From Desulfovibrionaceae bacterium (GTDB taxonomy: Bacteria > Desulfobacterota > Desulfovibrionia > Desulfovibrionales > Desulfovibrionaceae), in the NCBI GenBank assembly GCA_009783115.1, contig WRHT01000043.1, positions 1 through 9,372 on the forward strand: a stretch of DNA of 9,372 nucleotides, written 5' to 3'. Numbering within the stretch: position 1 is the stretch's first letter; the number at the start of each line of letters is the position of its first letter. Made by a program: the position numbers and the translations under genes. This document shows, piece by piece, positions 1 to 8,500 of the stretch. The notes under the pieces are model-generated. The model did no database searches, was not told where the DNA came from, and saw only the letters and a list, made by a program, of their open reading frames with translations.

Positions 1-3000
1 TCTCCTGAAGTCCGGGCATTGCCCCGCAGATTAAACACATAGATGGCGCTGAATTCTTCTTCCAGGCTTTTACGAAAACCGTCCATAGCGTTGCCGTCAA
101 TCCATCCGGCGTTGGAAACAAAGGCGACGATGCCGCCATATTCCTTGAGCAAGCGGTCGGCGGACCAACGAAAAGCCTTTATATAGGTGTCATAGAGGGA
201 ATTTTTATTGGTGGCGTTGGTTCCGGCGGCGTATGTTTGGGCAATGCGCTTTTCCAGCTTCGGGTAACTCTGGTTCTGGGCGTTGTCGTTGGCGGATTTC
301 TGGCCCACGGAATACGGGGGATTGCCGATGATGATCGTAATCGGGGCTTCTTGTTGCGCCTGCACCCGTTCGGAGTTTTGGGGCAGGGCCGGGGTATAGA
401 GTTCCTTATAGTCGTCGGTTTCCCCAAGCTGGAAGGTGTCGGTCAGGCAGATGCCGCTGAAAGGCTGATAACCCGTATCCGCGCCCATAACGTCATGGAA
501 GGCGTTTTCAATGTTGATGGAGGCGATGTAATAAGCCAGCAGGACTAGTTCGTTGGCGTGCAGTTCGTGGGCGTATTTGCGGGGCAGGGCGGCTTGCTCA
601 ATCAGGCCGCTTTGGATCAGGCGGGTTATGAACGTGCCTGTGCCAACGAATGGGTCAAATATATGCACGTTTTCATCGGAGAGCTTGCGGTCAAATTCCT
701 TTTCCAGCACGGCGGCTACGGAGTGATTGATGAAATCCACTACCTCCACCGGGGTATAAACAATGCCCAGTTTTTCAACGGTCTTGGGAAAGGCGGTCTT
801 GAAGAATTTTTCATAGAGTTCCACGATGATTTTCTGCCGATTTGCGGCATTATCAATGCCGGAAGCCCGTTGTTTGACCGATTCGTAGAAACGGGTCAGC
901 ACCAAGGTATCTTTTTCCAAGGCTTGCGCTTCAAGCAAATCAATCATGGCCTGGAGAGATTGGGAAACCGGGTTATTCCGCACAAAGGAATAATTTTCAA
1001 ACAGGGCTTCAAAGACCGGCTTGGTGATCAGGTGCTGGGCCAGCATTTCTACCGCGTCGTCCGATGTTACCGAGGGGTTGAGATTTTTCCGCAGACCGGC
1101 CAGAAACGCCTCAAAAGCCGTCTTGTGCGGGCCTTCCTGGGCAATGAGGCGGTTTATCCGTTCAATATAGTTTTGGGCAATGACGGCGACATCAGAGGCC
1201 CATTGTTCCCAATAGCGCTTGCTGCCTACTTTCTGCACCATGCGGGCATAAATGGCGTTTTGTAGTTGCTGTAGTTCCGGCAGGGGCAGAGGTTTTTGTG
1301 TCGGCCGCGATTGGCCATCATCCGTATCGGCAGTTCCCACCAGACCACCGACAATGACCGCGCCGCCGCCTTTGGGCCTGCTCTTGTTCAATTCCAGCTT
1401 ATTGACCATCGCGTTGAAACGATCGTCATGGGCGCGCAGGGCGTTCAAGACTGTCCAGACTACCCGGAACCGCTCATTGTCGTTCAAGGCGTCTTCCGGT
1501 TCCACTCCGGCGGGGATGAGTACGGGGATGATGATATAGCCGTAATTTTTTCCCGGAGCCATGCGCATTACCCGGCCCACGGACTGCACCACGTCAATCT
1601 CCGAATTTTTGGCGGACAGAAACAGCACCGCGTCCAGGGAAGGCACATCCACCCCTTCTGATAGACAGCGCACATTGGTCAGGATGCGGCATTCATTGGC
1701 GTCCGTGGGGGCGTCTTTCAGCCAGGAGAGTTTGTCGTCCCGCGTAGTCGCGCCCATCGCGCCGTCAACATGCTTAGCGGATACGCCTACCAGTTCAGCC
1801 CGTTCACGCGGGGTCAGGCTGTCGTAATAGCCGTCTTTATGCTCATTGAAAACTTGGGTTATGTTTTTGGATTTAGCGATCGTCTGGCAAAAGGCCACGG
1901 CCTTGCGCATGGGATTGGGGTCAGAGGTTTTCAATAACCCTTCGTCCACCAGCATACGCTTGGAAAGGGCGTTGATGCAGCCGATGAGCTTGCTGGCGTC
2001 ATCGGTGTTTATTTCCTTGTCCTTGTCGGCAACGGCTTTTTGCAGGGCGTCCGGGATCTGGCGTTCATTCAGGGTAAGCACCAGCACCTTGTAGTCGGCC
2101 AGAAGTTCCTTATCCACGGCCTCGCCGAAGCCGAGGCGATATACCTCCGGCCCGTATTGCGTTTCATCATCCATTGAACAGAGATAGGCGTCCGCTTCTT
2201 TGGCCTTTTCCTTGGCTTCCGGTTTATACAGGCGCGGCGTTGCCGTCATGTACAGGCGTTTCCTGGCTTGGATGAAAGTGTTATCATGCACCTTGACGAA
2301 AGCGGCGTCGGTTTCGTCTTTCAAGGTTACGCCGGTTGTCCGGTGCGCCTCGTCGCAGATAATCAGATCAAATTCCCGCCCGAACTGCTTTTGGGCATCG
2401 GCGATGACATCAATGGATTGGTAGGTGGAAAAAACGACAATCATGCCTTCAGGGGCTTTGGTGGCGGTTTCAAACTGTTTTAGAATATGCGGTACGGAAG
2501 TGGAGGCGGGCAAGGCCAGGTTTTCTATGGTATAGCCATCGCCTTCGGCTTCGCCGATTTTGTTTTTCCGCCGGGATACCCCCGGATCTGAACAAATGCA
2601 GATAGGGCTGATGGGCTTATCCGCTTCCGCCGTCCATTCTCGCAGGGTTTGGCCCAGCAGGGCGATGGAAGGCACCAGGAACAATACTAAGCCTTGGTGC
2701 GGCGTTTCCTGTTCCGCGATTTTCAGGCTGGTAAAAGTCTTGCCCGTGCCGCAGGCCATGATCAGCTTGCCGCGATCCACGCTTTGGAAATGTTCGCGGA
2801 ATTTTTCCAGGGCTTCCTTTTGATGTTCCCGCAGGATCTTTTTCGCCGCCCGCGCCTGAGAGCCGGAAATGCCTTTGTCCAGAGCCTCCCAATCAACCGG
2901 CGCTTCTTCAAGATCCGTCAGATTCAAGCGTGTTACAGGGGGATCCAGGTGTTTTATGGCCTCTTCAGCGCCGCTTCCCCATTTGTTGGTGGTGGAAATC

Positions 3001-3359
3001 CACAGACGGTGGGCAAAGGTTGTCGTCTGGCGCTGGTCATTGATGAAAGTTTTGCTGGAAGTGGCAAGGAAGCTGTCTACGGCGGGTTTGTCAATATAGG
3101 CGCTTTCGTCCCAGCATTTACATTGCACAGCCCAAAAATCGCCCTCGGTAGTCTGGGTCACCAAGTCAATGCCGGTATCCTTGCCGCTGATCTGATCCTT
3201 GTAGGGGAATTCGTTCCAGAGCCAGACGTGTTTGAACATGCCCGCATAAGCCGGGTAGGTTTTCAGGAAGGACTGCATGAGGCGCTCAAAACGCGCCCCT
3301 TTGTCCTTCTCGGAAAAGGATACGGCCCGGTATTTATCTAAGACTTTTTGAAAATTCAT
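1..3359 (-). CDS. Type ISP-like restriction-modification enzyme (nuclease-helicase-methyltransferase), 3' end outside window
   Basis: One uninterrupted frame of 1119 codons runs from ATG at 3359 off the left edge. GAGGAG lies 9 nt before the ATG. Seen in order: an Mrr-like nuclease core with D65 and Q79-C-K81 (D-QxK motif); a superfamily 2 helicase/translocase with Walker A GTGKT at 204-208, DEAH at 336-339, TAT at 372-374, SEGVDVP at 567-573 and QxxGRxxR at 592-599; a long helical linker; then an amino-methyltransferase with motif I FDPFVGTGTF at 901-910 and catalytic NPPY at 1013-1016. In the known family (LlaGI, LlaBIII, about 1570 residues) one chain methylates adenine on one strand of an asymmetric site, translocates on DNA using ATP and cuts unmodified DNA. 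The missing part should hold the rest of the methyltransferase fold and the target-recognition domain, so specificity cannot be read here. All visible motifs are intact. The family call is strong; activity is inferred. Confidence 0.9.
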   Translation of the reverse strand, partial: MNFQKVLDKYRAVSFSEKDKGARFERLMQSFLKTYPAYAGMFKHVWLWNEFPYKDQISGKDTGIDLVTQTTEGDFWAVQCKCWDESAYIDKPAVDSFLATSSKTFINDQRQTTTFAHRLWISTTNKWGSGAEEAIKHLDPPVTRLNLTDLEEAPVDWEALDKGISGSQARAAKKILREHQKEALEKFREHFQSVDRGKLIMACGTGKTFTSLKIAEQETPHQGLVLFLVPSIALLGQTLREWTAEADKPISPICICSDPGVSRRKNKIGEAEGDGYTIENLALPASTSVPHILKQFETATKAPEGMIVVFSTYQSIDVIADAQKQFGREFDLIICDEAHRTTGVTLKDETDAAFVKVHDNTFIQARKRLYMTATPRLYKPEAKEKAKEADAYLCSMDDETQYGPEVYRLGFGEAVDKELLADYKVLVLTLNERQIPDALQKAVADKDKEINTDDASKLIGCINALSKRMLVDEGLLKTSDPNPMRKAVAFCQTIAKSKNITQVFNEHKDGYYDSLTPRERAELVGVSAKHVDGAMGATTRDDKLSWLKDAPTDANECRILTNVRCLSEGVDVPSLDAVLFLSAKNSEIDVVQSVGRVMRMAPGKNYGYIIIPVLIPAGVEPEDALNDNERFRVVWTVLNALRAHDDRFNAMVNKLELNKSRPKGGGAVIVGGLVGTADTDDGQSRPTQKPLPLPELQQLQNAIYARMVQKVGSKRYWEQWASDVAVIAQNYIERINRLIAQEGPHKTAFEAFLAGLRKNLNPSVTSDDAVEMLAQHLITKPVFEALFENYSFVRNNPVSQSLQAMIDLLEAQALEKDTLVLTRFYESVKQRASGIDNAANRQKIIVELYEKFFKTAFPKTVEKLGIVYTPVEVVDFINHSVAAVLEKEFDRKLSDENVHIFDPFVGTGTFITRLIQSGLIEQAALPRKYAHELHANELVLLAYYIASINIENAFHDVMGADTGYQPFSGICLTDTFQLGETDDYKELYTPALPQNSERVQAQQEAPITIIIGNPPYSVGQKSANDNAQNQSYPKLEKRIAQTYAAGTNATNKNSLYDTYIKAFRWSADRLLKEYGGIVAFVSNAGWIDGNAMDGFRKSLEEEFSAIYVFNLRGNARTSG

Positions 3360-3368
3360 GACTGCCAG

Positions 3369-3374
3369 CTCCTC
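3369..3374 (-). promoter_or_regulatory. Ribosome binding site of the Type ISP gene
   Basis: On the minus strand this reads GAGGAG and ends 9 nt before the ATG at 3359. It supports that ATG as the start, which also keeps the whole N-terminal nuclease domain. Confidence 0.7.
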
Positions 3375-3465
3375 GTACCCAAATGAATGGACAATAACTC
3401 GCCGTTTTTATTAGCAGTGTTCAATTTGCCCTCGGACGCGGTAACATTTCAAAGGGGTAGGAGGG

Positions 3466-3496
3466 TTGTTTGTAGCCTAAAGAAAGTGGATAAAAT
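3466..3496 (+). promoter_or_regulatory. Candidate promoter of the XRE regulator gene
   Basis: TTGTTT (3466-3471) and TAAAAT (3491-3496) are separated by 19 nt, longer than the ideal 17. Transcription would begin near 3503, about 76 nt before the GTG start. It overlaps the opposing candidate promoter almost completely, so the two could hardly be occupied together. This is a weak call on sequence alone. Confidence 0.35.
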
Positions 3497-3501
3497 GTCA
3501 A
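3474..3501 (-). promoter_or_regulatory. Candidate sigma70 promoter of the Type ISP gene
   Basis: On the minus strand a perfect TTGACA (-35, 3501-3496) is followed after 16 nt by TAGGCT (-10, 3479-3474), which keeps T1, A2 and T6 of the consensus. Transcription would begin near 3467, leaving a leader of about 108 nt before the ATG at 3359. The -35 is very good and the -10 mediocre, which is typical of a promoter helped by an activator. Confidence 0.55.
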
Positions 3502-3509
3502 TTTTAAAT

Positions 3510-3524
3510 TGGTATTTTATACCA
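3510..3524. promoter_or_regulatory. Palindromic candidate operator TGGTAT-TTT-ATACCA
   Basis: Perfect 6-bp arms flank a 3-bp centre, the size typical of XRE-family dimer sites. It lies 8 bp upstream of the -35 of the restriction gene promoter and just downstream of the predicted start point of the regulator's promoter. A protein bound here would be placed to block the regulator's own transcription and could contact polymerase at the restriction promoter. Which protein binds is inferred from proximity only. Confidence 0.5.
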
Positions 3525-3532
3525 TTCAGTAC

Positions 3533-3554
3533 AACCATTAAGCCGTATATGGTT
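3533..3554. repeat. Second inverted repeat AACCAT-N10-ATGGTT
   Basis: Perfect 6-bp arms at 3533-3538 and 3549-3554 are separated by 10 nt. The arms carry the same ACCA/TGGT core as the palindrome at 3510-3524, giving four related half-sites in 45 bp. It could be a second operator, or a small hairpin in the regulator's mRNA leader just upstream of its ribosome binding site. Confidence 0.4.
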
Positions 3555-3561
3555 TACTCTT

Positions 3562-3570
3562 AGGAGGGAG
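3562..3570 (+). promoter_or_regulatory. Ribosome binding site deciding the GTG start of the XRE regulator
   Basis: AGGAGGGAG ends 8 nt before GTG at 3579. No other strong site precedes the helix-turn-helix core, and the next in-frame ATG lies inside it, so GTG is the best start. Confidence 0.7.
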
Positions 3571-3578
3571 TATAAACA

Positions 3579-3935
3579 GTGGCTTTCAGGAAAATACAGG
3601 GTGTCGCCGCGGTGGTTGGCGACAATATCAGCGCAAGAAGGAAATTGTTACAATACACCCAGGCTGAATTGGCAGAAAAACTCAATATGGGGCCAGATTC
3701 TCTGAGCAGGATCGAAAAAGGCCTTGTTGCCCCACGTTTTCAGCGACTAGCAGACATAGCCGCAGCCCTGGATTGCTCTATTGCCGACTTGTTCAGGATG
3801 GAAAAAAGCCCTCTCAGTGTGAATCTGGAGATCTTGGCGGATATGCTCCGCCCGTTGCCTCCAGAAGCGCAAGAAGATCTGCTGTACCTGATGATCGTTG
3901 CAACTAAGACGGTGAAAAAGAGGTTCTCCCCTTGA
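3579..3935 (+). CDS. XRE/Cro-family helix-turn-helix transcriptional regulator
   Basis: A 118-residue protein starting at GTG. Residues about 14-73 form an HTH_3 domain. The recognition segment T27-Q-A-E-L-A-E-K-L to S43-R-I-E-K-G48 is classic for this family, followed by the usual helices with L-A-D-I-A-A-A-L and S-I-A-D-L-F. The last 40 or so residues (PPEAQEDLLYL and after) are helical in character and may aid dimerisation; no ligand or protease domain is seen. It is the only plus-strand gene in the window and lies head to head with the Type ISP gene. Divergent small XRE proteins next to restriction genes are often controllers, although classical C proteins are shorter (about 80 residues). 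DNA binding is confidently predicted; control of the restriction gene, and of itself, is inferred from layout and from the palindromes between the two genes. Confidence 0.88.
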   Translation: MAFRKIQGVAAVVGDNISARRKLLQYTQAELAEKLNMGPDSLSRIEKGLVAPRFQRLADIAAALDCSIADLFRMEKSPLSVNLEILADMLRPLPPEAQEDLLYLMIVATKTVKKRFSP

Positions 3936-4041
3936 TTTGTTGATAAAATGTAATCATCTAGCTACCATAATGCGATTTTTCCTAAACGGTATGTCCATAG
4001 ATTTTCCGAGATAACCTGAGAGCGTCTGCCTCGGCAAAACT

Positions 4042-4078
4042 CAAACCCCGCTTGGCTTTTAAGACCTCGCGGGGTTTG
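4042..4078. terminator. Strong inverted repeat, candidate terminator downstream of tRNA-Lys
   Basis: Perfect 10-bp arms CAAACCCCGC (4042-4051) and GCGGGGTTTG (4069-4078) enclose a 17-nt loop. The hairpin begins 14 nt beyond the tRNA 3' end. On the minus strand the stem is followed by AGTTTTG, a short U-rich tail, so it best fits termination of the tRNA transcript. On the plus strand it could also stop transcripts from the XRE gene, though the T run there is poor. The stretch from 3936 to 4041 holds nothing else that I can support. Confidence 0.6.
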
Positions 4079-4092
4079 CTGGGATTCTAAAA

Positions 4093-4168
4093 TGGTGGGT
4101 CGTGAGGGATTCGAACCTTCGACTCTCTCCTTAAAAGGGAGATACTCTACCTGCTGAGTTAACGACCC
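4093..4168 (-). tRNA. tRNA-Lys (anticodon UUU), CCA encoded
   Basis: A full cloverleaf can be drawn on the minus strand: acceptor GGGTCGT/ACGACCC (7 bp), D stem ACTC/GAGT, anticodon stem TCTCC/GGAGA with loop CTTTTAA (anticodon TTT, reads lysine AAA/AAG), variable loop GAGTC, T loop TTCGAAT, discriminator A and encoded CCA. The acceptor stem has the GGGTCGT sequence typical of bacterial tRNA-Lys. One oddity is the T stem: GAAGG pairs with CCCTC, leaving one A-C mismatch in the middle pair. The gene stands apart from serS by 115 nt and appears to have its own promoter. Confidence 0.95.
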
Positions 4169-4225
4169 GGTTGCTCAAAACGCCGGCCGTCGGGGGTGCC
4201 GCCGAGCCGGTTTACGCGGGGAAAA

Positions 4226-4254
4226 GATATGGCTGATTTTCTTTGTCCGGTCAA
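4226..4254 (-). promoter_or_regulatory. Candidate promoter of tRNA-Lys
   Basis: On the minus strand TTGACC (4254-4249) is followed after 17 nt by CATATC (4231-4226). Predicted initiation is near 4219, about 50 nt before the mature tRNA 5' end. The spacing is ideal and the -35 good; the -10 is weaker. It starts only 29 bp beyond the serS stop codon. Confidence 0.45.
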
Positions 4255-4283
4255 GGATTTTTTCCAGGGCGCGGCCGGGCCGG

Positions 4284-5561
4284 TTAAGCCGGGCCGATTT
4301 GTTCCCGCCCGTCCATATAGGGACGCAGGGCCTTGGGCAGGATGAAAGAGCCGTCTTTTTGCTGTCCGTTCTCCATGATGGCCACCAGGGTGCGCCCCAC
4401 AGGCAGGCCGGAGCCGTTCAGGGTGTGCAGAAATTCCGGTTTACCCCCGCCTTTGGGGCGGAAGCGGATATTAGCTCGGCGGGCTTGAAAATCCGTACAG
4501 TTGGAACAGGAGGAAATTTCCCGGTATTTGCCCTGTCCGGGCAGCCAGACCTCCAAATCGTAGGTTTTGGCCGCGGAAAACCCCATGTCGCCCGTGCATA
4601 GGGCTACTACCCGGTAGGGCAGTTCCAGACGCTGCAGAAGATTCTCGGCGTGCTCGCGCATGACTTCCAGTTCATCGTAGGAACGATCCGGCAGGGCGAA
4701 GCGCACCATTTCCACCTTGGTGAATTGGTGCTGGCGGATTAGTCCGCGGGTGTCCTTGCCCGCGCTGCCGGCTTCGGATCGGAAGCAGGCGGTTTGGGCG
4801 GTATAGGCCAGGGGCAGGGCGGCTTCTTCCAGCGTTTCGTCCGCATGCAGATTGGTCAAAGGCACTTCCGCCGTGGGAATGAGAAAGTATTCCCAGTTCT
4901 CCAGCTTGAAGAGATCGGCGGCGAACTTGGGCAGGTTCCCGGTTCCCTGCATGGTTTTGCGGTTGACGATCTGTGGGGGGAGGATTTCCGTATAACCGTG
5001 TTCGTTGGTTTGCATATCCAGGAAGAAATTGGCCAAGGCCCGCTCCAGGCGCGCGGCCCAGCCCCAGGAGACCGCAAAGCGGCTGCCGGTCAATCTGCTC
5101 CCCCGGTCAAAGTCCAGGCCGCCAAGAGTCATGCCCAGATCCCAGTGTTCCCTGGGGGTGAAGTCAAAGACGGGCGGCGTCCCCCAGCGGAAAATTTCCT
5201 GGTTGTCGTTTTCATCCTGCCCCCGCGGCACGCTGGCATGAGGCAGGTTGGGAACCCGCAGCATCCATTCCTGCTGCGCGGTCTTGACCTCTTCGGTTTC
5301 CGCGTCCAGGACGGCCACCTGATCCGCCAGGGTGTTGCTTTGGCGCGTCAAATCCCCGGCCTCCCCGCCCTGGCGCTTCAAGGCGGCGATCTGGGCGGAG
5401 ATTTTATTGCGGGCGTTTTTTATGCCCTCCACCTGTCCCAGTAAGGCGCGCCGCCGTTCATCCAGGGCCTGGAAATCCTCCATCCGCATCTCGGAGCGGC
5501 GTTCCAGCAAAGCCTGGGCCACTATTTCAGGTTGTCTCTGCAAAAGTTTCAAATCAAGCAT
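4284..5561 (-). CDS. serS: Seryl-tRNA synthetase
   Basis: A 425-residue class II aminoacyl-tRNA synthetase of the usual bacterial length. It charges tRNA-Ser (and tRNA-Sec where present) with serine in the cytoplasm. Residues 1 to about 110 form the long antiparallel coiled coil that grips the tRNA-Ser variable arm. The catalytic core follows: the serine-recognition T230-A-E232 loop, motif 2 around F260-R261-S-E263 to E284, and motif 3 at G383-S-G to R390 and E397. The [12 protein letters not shown] segment is diagnostic of SerRS. The ATG at 5561 opens the standard MLDLKLL N-terminus and has GGGAG 7 nt upstream. It starts 24 nt after the kinase stop with no terminator between, so it is probably cotranscribed with the genes before it. 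Confidence 0.98.
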   Translation of the reverse strand: MLDLKLLQRQPEIVAQALLERRSEMRMEDFQALDERRRALLGQVEGIKNARNKISAQIAALKRQGGEAGDLTRQSNTLADQVAVLDAETEEVKTAQQEWMLRVPNLPHASVPRGQDENDNQEIFRWGTPPVFDFTPREHWDLGMTLGGLDFDRGSRLTGSRFAVSWGWAARLERALANFFLDMQTNEHGYTEILPPQIVNRKTMQGTGNLPKFAADLFKLENWEYFLIPTAEVPLTNLHADETLEEAALPLAYTAQTACFRSEAGSAGKDTRGLIRQHQFTKVEMVRFALPDRSYDELEVMREHAENLLQRLELPYRVVALCTGDMGFSAAKTYDLEVWLPGQGKYREISSCSNCTDFQARRANIRFRPKGGGKPEFLHTLNGSGLPVGRTLVAIMENGQQKDGSFILPKALRPYMDGREQIGPA

Positions 5562-5585
5562 GGCCTTTCTCCCGGGGGAAACCGT

Positions 5586-8500
5586 TCACAGTAAGTAGCG
5601 TTTCAGAGCGGCAATCATTTCATTCGTGTCAATGGGCTTGCCCAGGTGCCCGTTCATGCCGGCCTTCAGGCAACGTTCCACGTCTTCCCGAAAGACGCTG
5701 GCGGTCATGGCCAATATGGGAATATCCGCCGCCCTGGGCAGATTGGAGGCGCGGATGCGCCGGGTGGCTTCGTAGCCGTCCATCTCCGGCATGTGGACGT
5801 CCATGAGGATAAGGTCATGGGATGAGGGGTCGGCGGAGAAGATCTCCACGGCCTCCAGGCCGTCCACGGCAAAGGTGAGGGAAATCCCGGTATGCTCCAG
5901 AAGGCCTTGGGCGATTTCGCGGTTGATGTCCACATCTTCGGCCATGAGTACCCGTTTGCCGGCAAATACATTATCATCGGAAGAGGCCTCGCCCGCCTGG
6001 TTCTGCTTCTGGCCGGCGTCCCTGTTCATACATTCGGTAACGCATTCCAGCAGGCTGGAGGCCAAGACCGGGGTCTGCAGAAAGTGTTCCACTCCAGCCG
6101 CCCGCGCCTCGTCTTCAATATTGCCCCAATCCACTCCAGCGCACAAAATCAGCCTGGAAGAGCAAGCTGTGGCCCGGATGCTTTTGCCCAATTCCAGCCC
6201 ATCCATTCCCGGCATGTGCAGATCAATGAAAATCAGGTCATAAGGCCTATCCCGCTGTTCAGCCAGCAGTTTAAGGGCTTCCGCGCCGCTTTTGGCCAGG
6301 TCGCAGAGAGCGCCCGTGGGCTCAAGGGTGTTTTTGAATAACGAGAGGTTCTCAGGCCAATCGTTCACCGCCATGATTCGCAGGTTCTTCCAGTCCAGGG
6401 AGGAGGAATAGTCCGGAGGGCCTTGGGAACCTTGGGCGGCCTTTATTTCAAAGATAAAGGAAGCCCCTCGTCCCAATGCGGACTCAACCCAGATCCTGCC
6501 GTCCATCATTTCAATAATGCGCTTGGAAATGACCAGCCCCAGCCCGGTGCCGCCGAATTTGCGCGAAATGCTGGCGTCGGCCTGCCCAAATGAGTGGAAA
6601 AGCTTGGCTTGTTGATCAGGGGAAATGCCGATGCCGGTGTCTTTTACCTCCAGGCGCAGGGTGCAGCTCTGGCCGGTCTGTTCGATTTTTTCCCCTGTGA
6701 GGGTGATCAGGCCGTTTTCCGGAGTGAATTTCGCGGCATTTGACAGGAGATTGGTGATGACCTGGGCCAGGCGCTGTTCATCGGCCACGATGCTGTGGGG
6801 GATATCCGGGGCCAGCCTGATGGACAGTTTTTGTTTTTTTTCCTCCACCCGGAAACTGATCACGTTGCTGACCCGCCGGATCATATTCTCGAAGACGAAT
6901 TCGCTGGGTGAAAGCTCGAATTTGTCGGCCTCGATCTTGGACATGTCCAGAACATCGTTGATCACGCCCAAAAGATGGGTGGAGGCTTCATTGATCTTGC
7001 CCAGGCAATATTCCTTACGTTCGATTTCGCGCGAATGCCTGCCGATGGCGGTCATGCCGATGATCGCGTTCATGGGAGTGCGTATTTCATGGCTCATGCG
7101 GGAAAGGAAATCGCCCTTGGCCTGGCTGGCCGCGTAAGCGTCATTTTTGGCACGGGCCAGCAGGGTGACGTCGTTTAGAATGAGCATGACGCAGACTTCT
7201 TCTCCGCGCATGCGTTTCAGGCTCAGGCTGTAGTTGAAGATTTCGCCGCCCAGGTCCGGCAGGGTGATTTCAGCGTGGTAGGAGTCATCGCCTTCTAGTT
7301 CCGGCTCGAAGAGGGCGGCGGCTTCCGGGGGCGGGGGGATATTCTGCCCTGAACCCAGGATGCGCCCCAGGAGAGAGGCGGAGTTTTCTCCCAGGCATGA
7401 GTGCAGAAGGTTTATCCGGCGCATGGACAGGTTGCGGTAGATGGTTTCTTGCTTCCCGTTAAACAGGATTATGGCGCTGGGCATAAGATCCAGATGGGAG
7501 CAGATGATATCCAGGGTGTCGTTGATGCCGGAAATGATCCGCGCATAGTCTCCCTGATAGGCGGAGAGATCCGCCCTCTCTCCCAGATATCCTGAGCGCA
7601 CGGCCTGGGTCAGGATGCAGATGTCGTTGATCAGGAGGTGTATGGAGTCAGTCATGCTCAGAAAGGCAGCGCCTAGCTGGCCGATCTCGTCTTCGTCGTG
7701 AGCGATGTGCGCCGGGCGGTCTTCAAATTGCCCCACGGCTAGTAAACGGGCGTTTCTGGTGATCGTCCGCAGGGGAAGGTGGAGAATCCGACTGATGATC
7801 AGATGCAGGACAAAGATAAAAAATACCAGGGTCAGAACGGTGATGATAATATTGGTCAGGATGGCCTGTCTGGTCGCGCCTATGAAGTCGCCGCGCAGGG
7901 CCTGGATGACCACGGACCAGTTGGTTCCCTGGATGGGGGAGAAGCTGACGTAGGCCAGCCCTTCCGTGGTTTTGATGGTCGCCGCTCCGGATTTGCCCTG
8001 TTCCAGATGCGGCGCGAACCCGGTTCCCAGGACATCGGCCACGCTATCCCGGCGGAAGATTCTGCCCGGTTCCTCGTGAACGATGAGCGCGCCGGTCTCA
8101 TTATTGACAATGAAAGCTGCGCCGTTGCCGATGCGGGTGTTGTCCAGGAGGTCGCCCAGGATCTCATAGCGGTAAGCGCCGGCGAGAATTTGGCCTGTGC
8201 TGCGTTTTCCCAGGGCCATGGGCAGCCCCATGACTATTTCCAGATCGTTTTCGCCCACGGAACTGTCTTCAATCAGCAAACCGCGCTCTTCCAGCAGCCG
8301 GAGGTAAAGCTCGCGGCCGGCGATGCTCTGCGGGCAGCTCCCTATGCCTGTCGCCAGGGCGCCGTTGGCTTCGTACAGTCCCAGCCATACAAGATCCAGG
8401 CCATCGGCGGCATGCTGCATAATGTTGCTCTTGGCCACGGAATCGGCCCTGGGAGAACTGAGGGTGCCGTCGTCCCGCAACAAAAAGAAGTGGCTGGCCA

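Noticed and set aside
558..1265. Long plus-strand open frame opposite the restriction gene
   Set aside because: It lies wholly antisense to a continuous frame with recognisable methyltransferase and linker sequence, and its own translation has no recognisable domain.
3489..3951. Direct repeat GATAAAATGT at 3489-3498 and 3942-3951 flanking the XRE gene
   Set aside because: A 10-base AT-rich match is easily due to chance and there is no terminal inverted repeat or transposase, so I do not call an insertion or attachment site.
4255..4300. GC-rich repeated CCGGGCC copies at the serS stop as a terminator
   Set aside because: The copies are mainly direct and not inverted, and the following A/T run belongs to the candidate tRNA promoter region. 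No convincing stem with a T tail can be drawn.
4794..5444. 216-codon plus-strand open frame
   Set aside because: It is antisense to serS, whose motifs are unambiguous.
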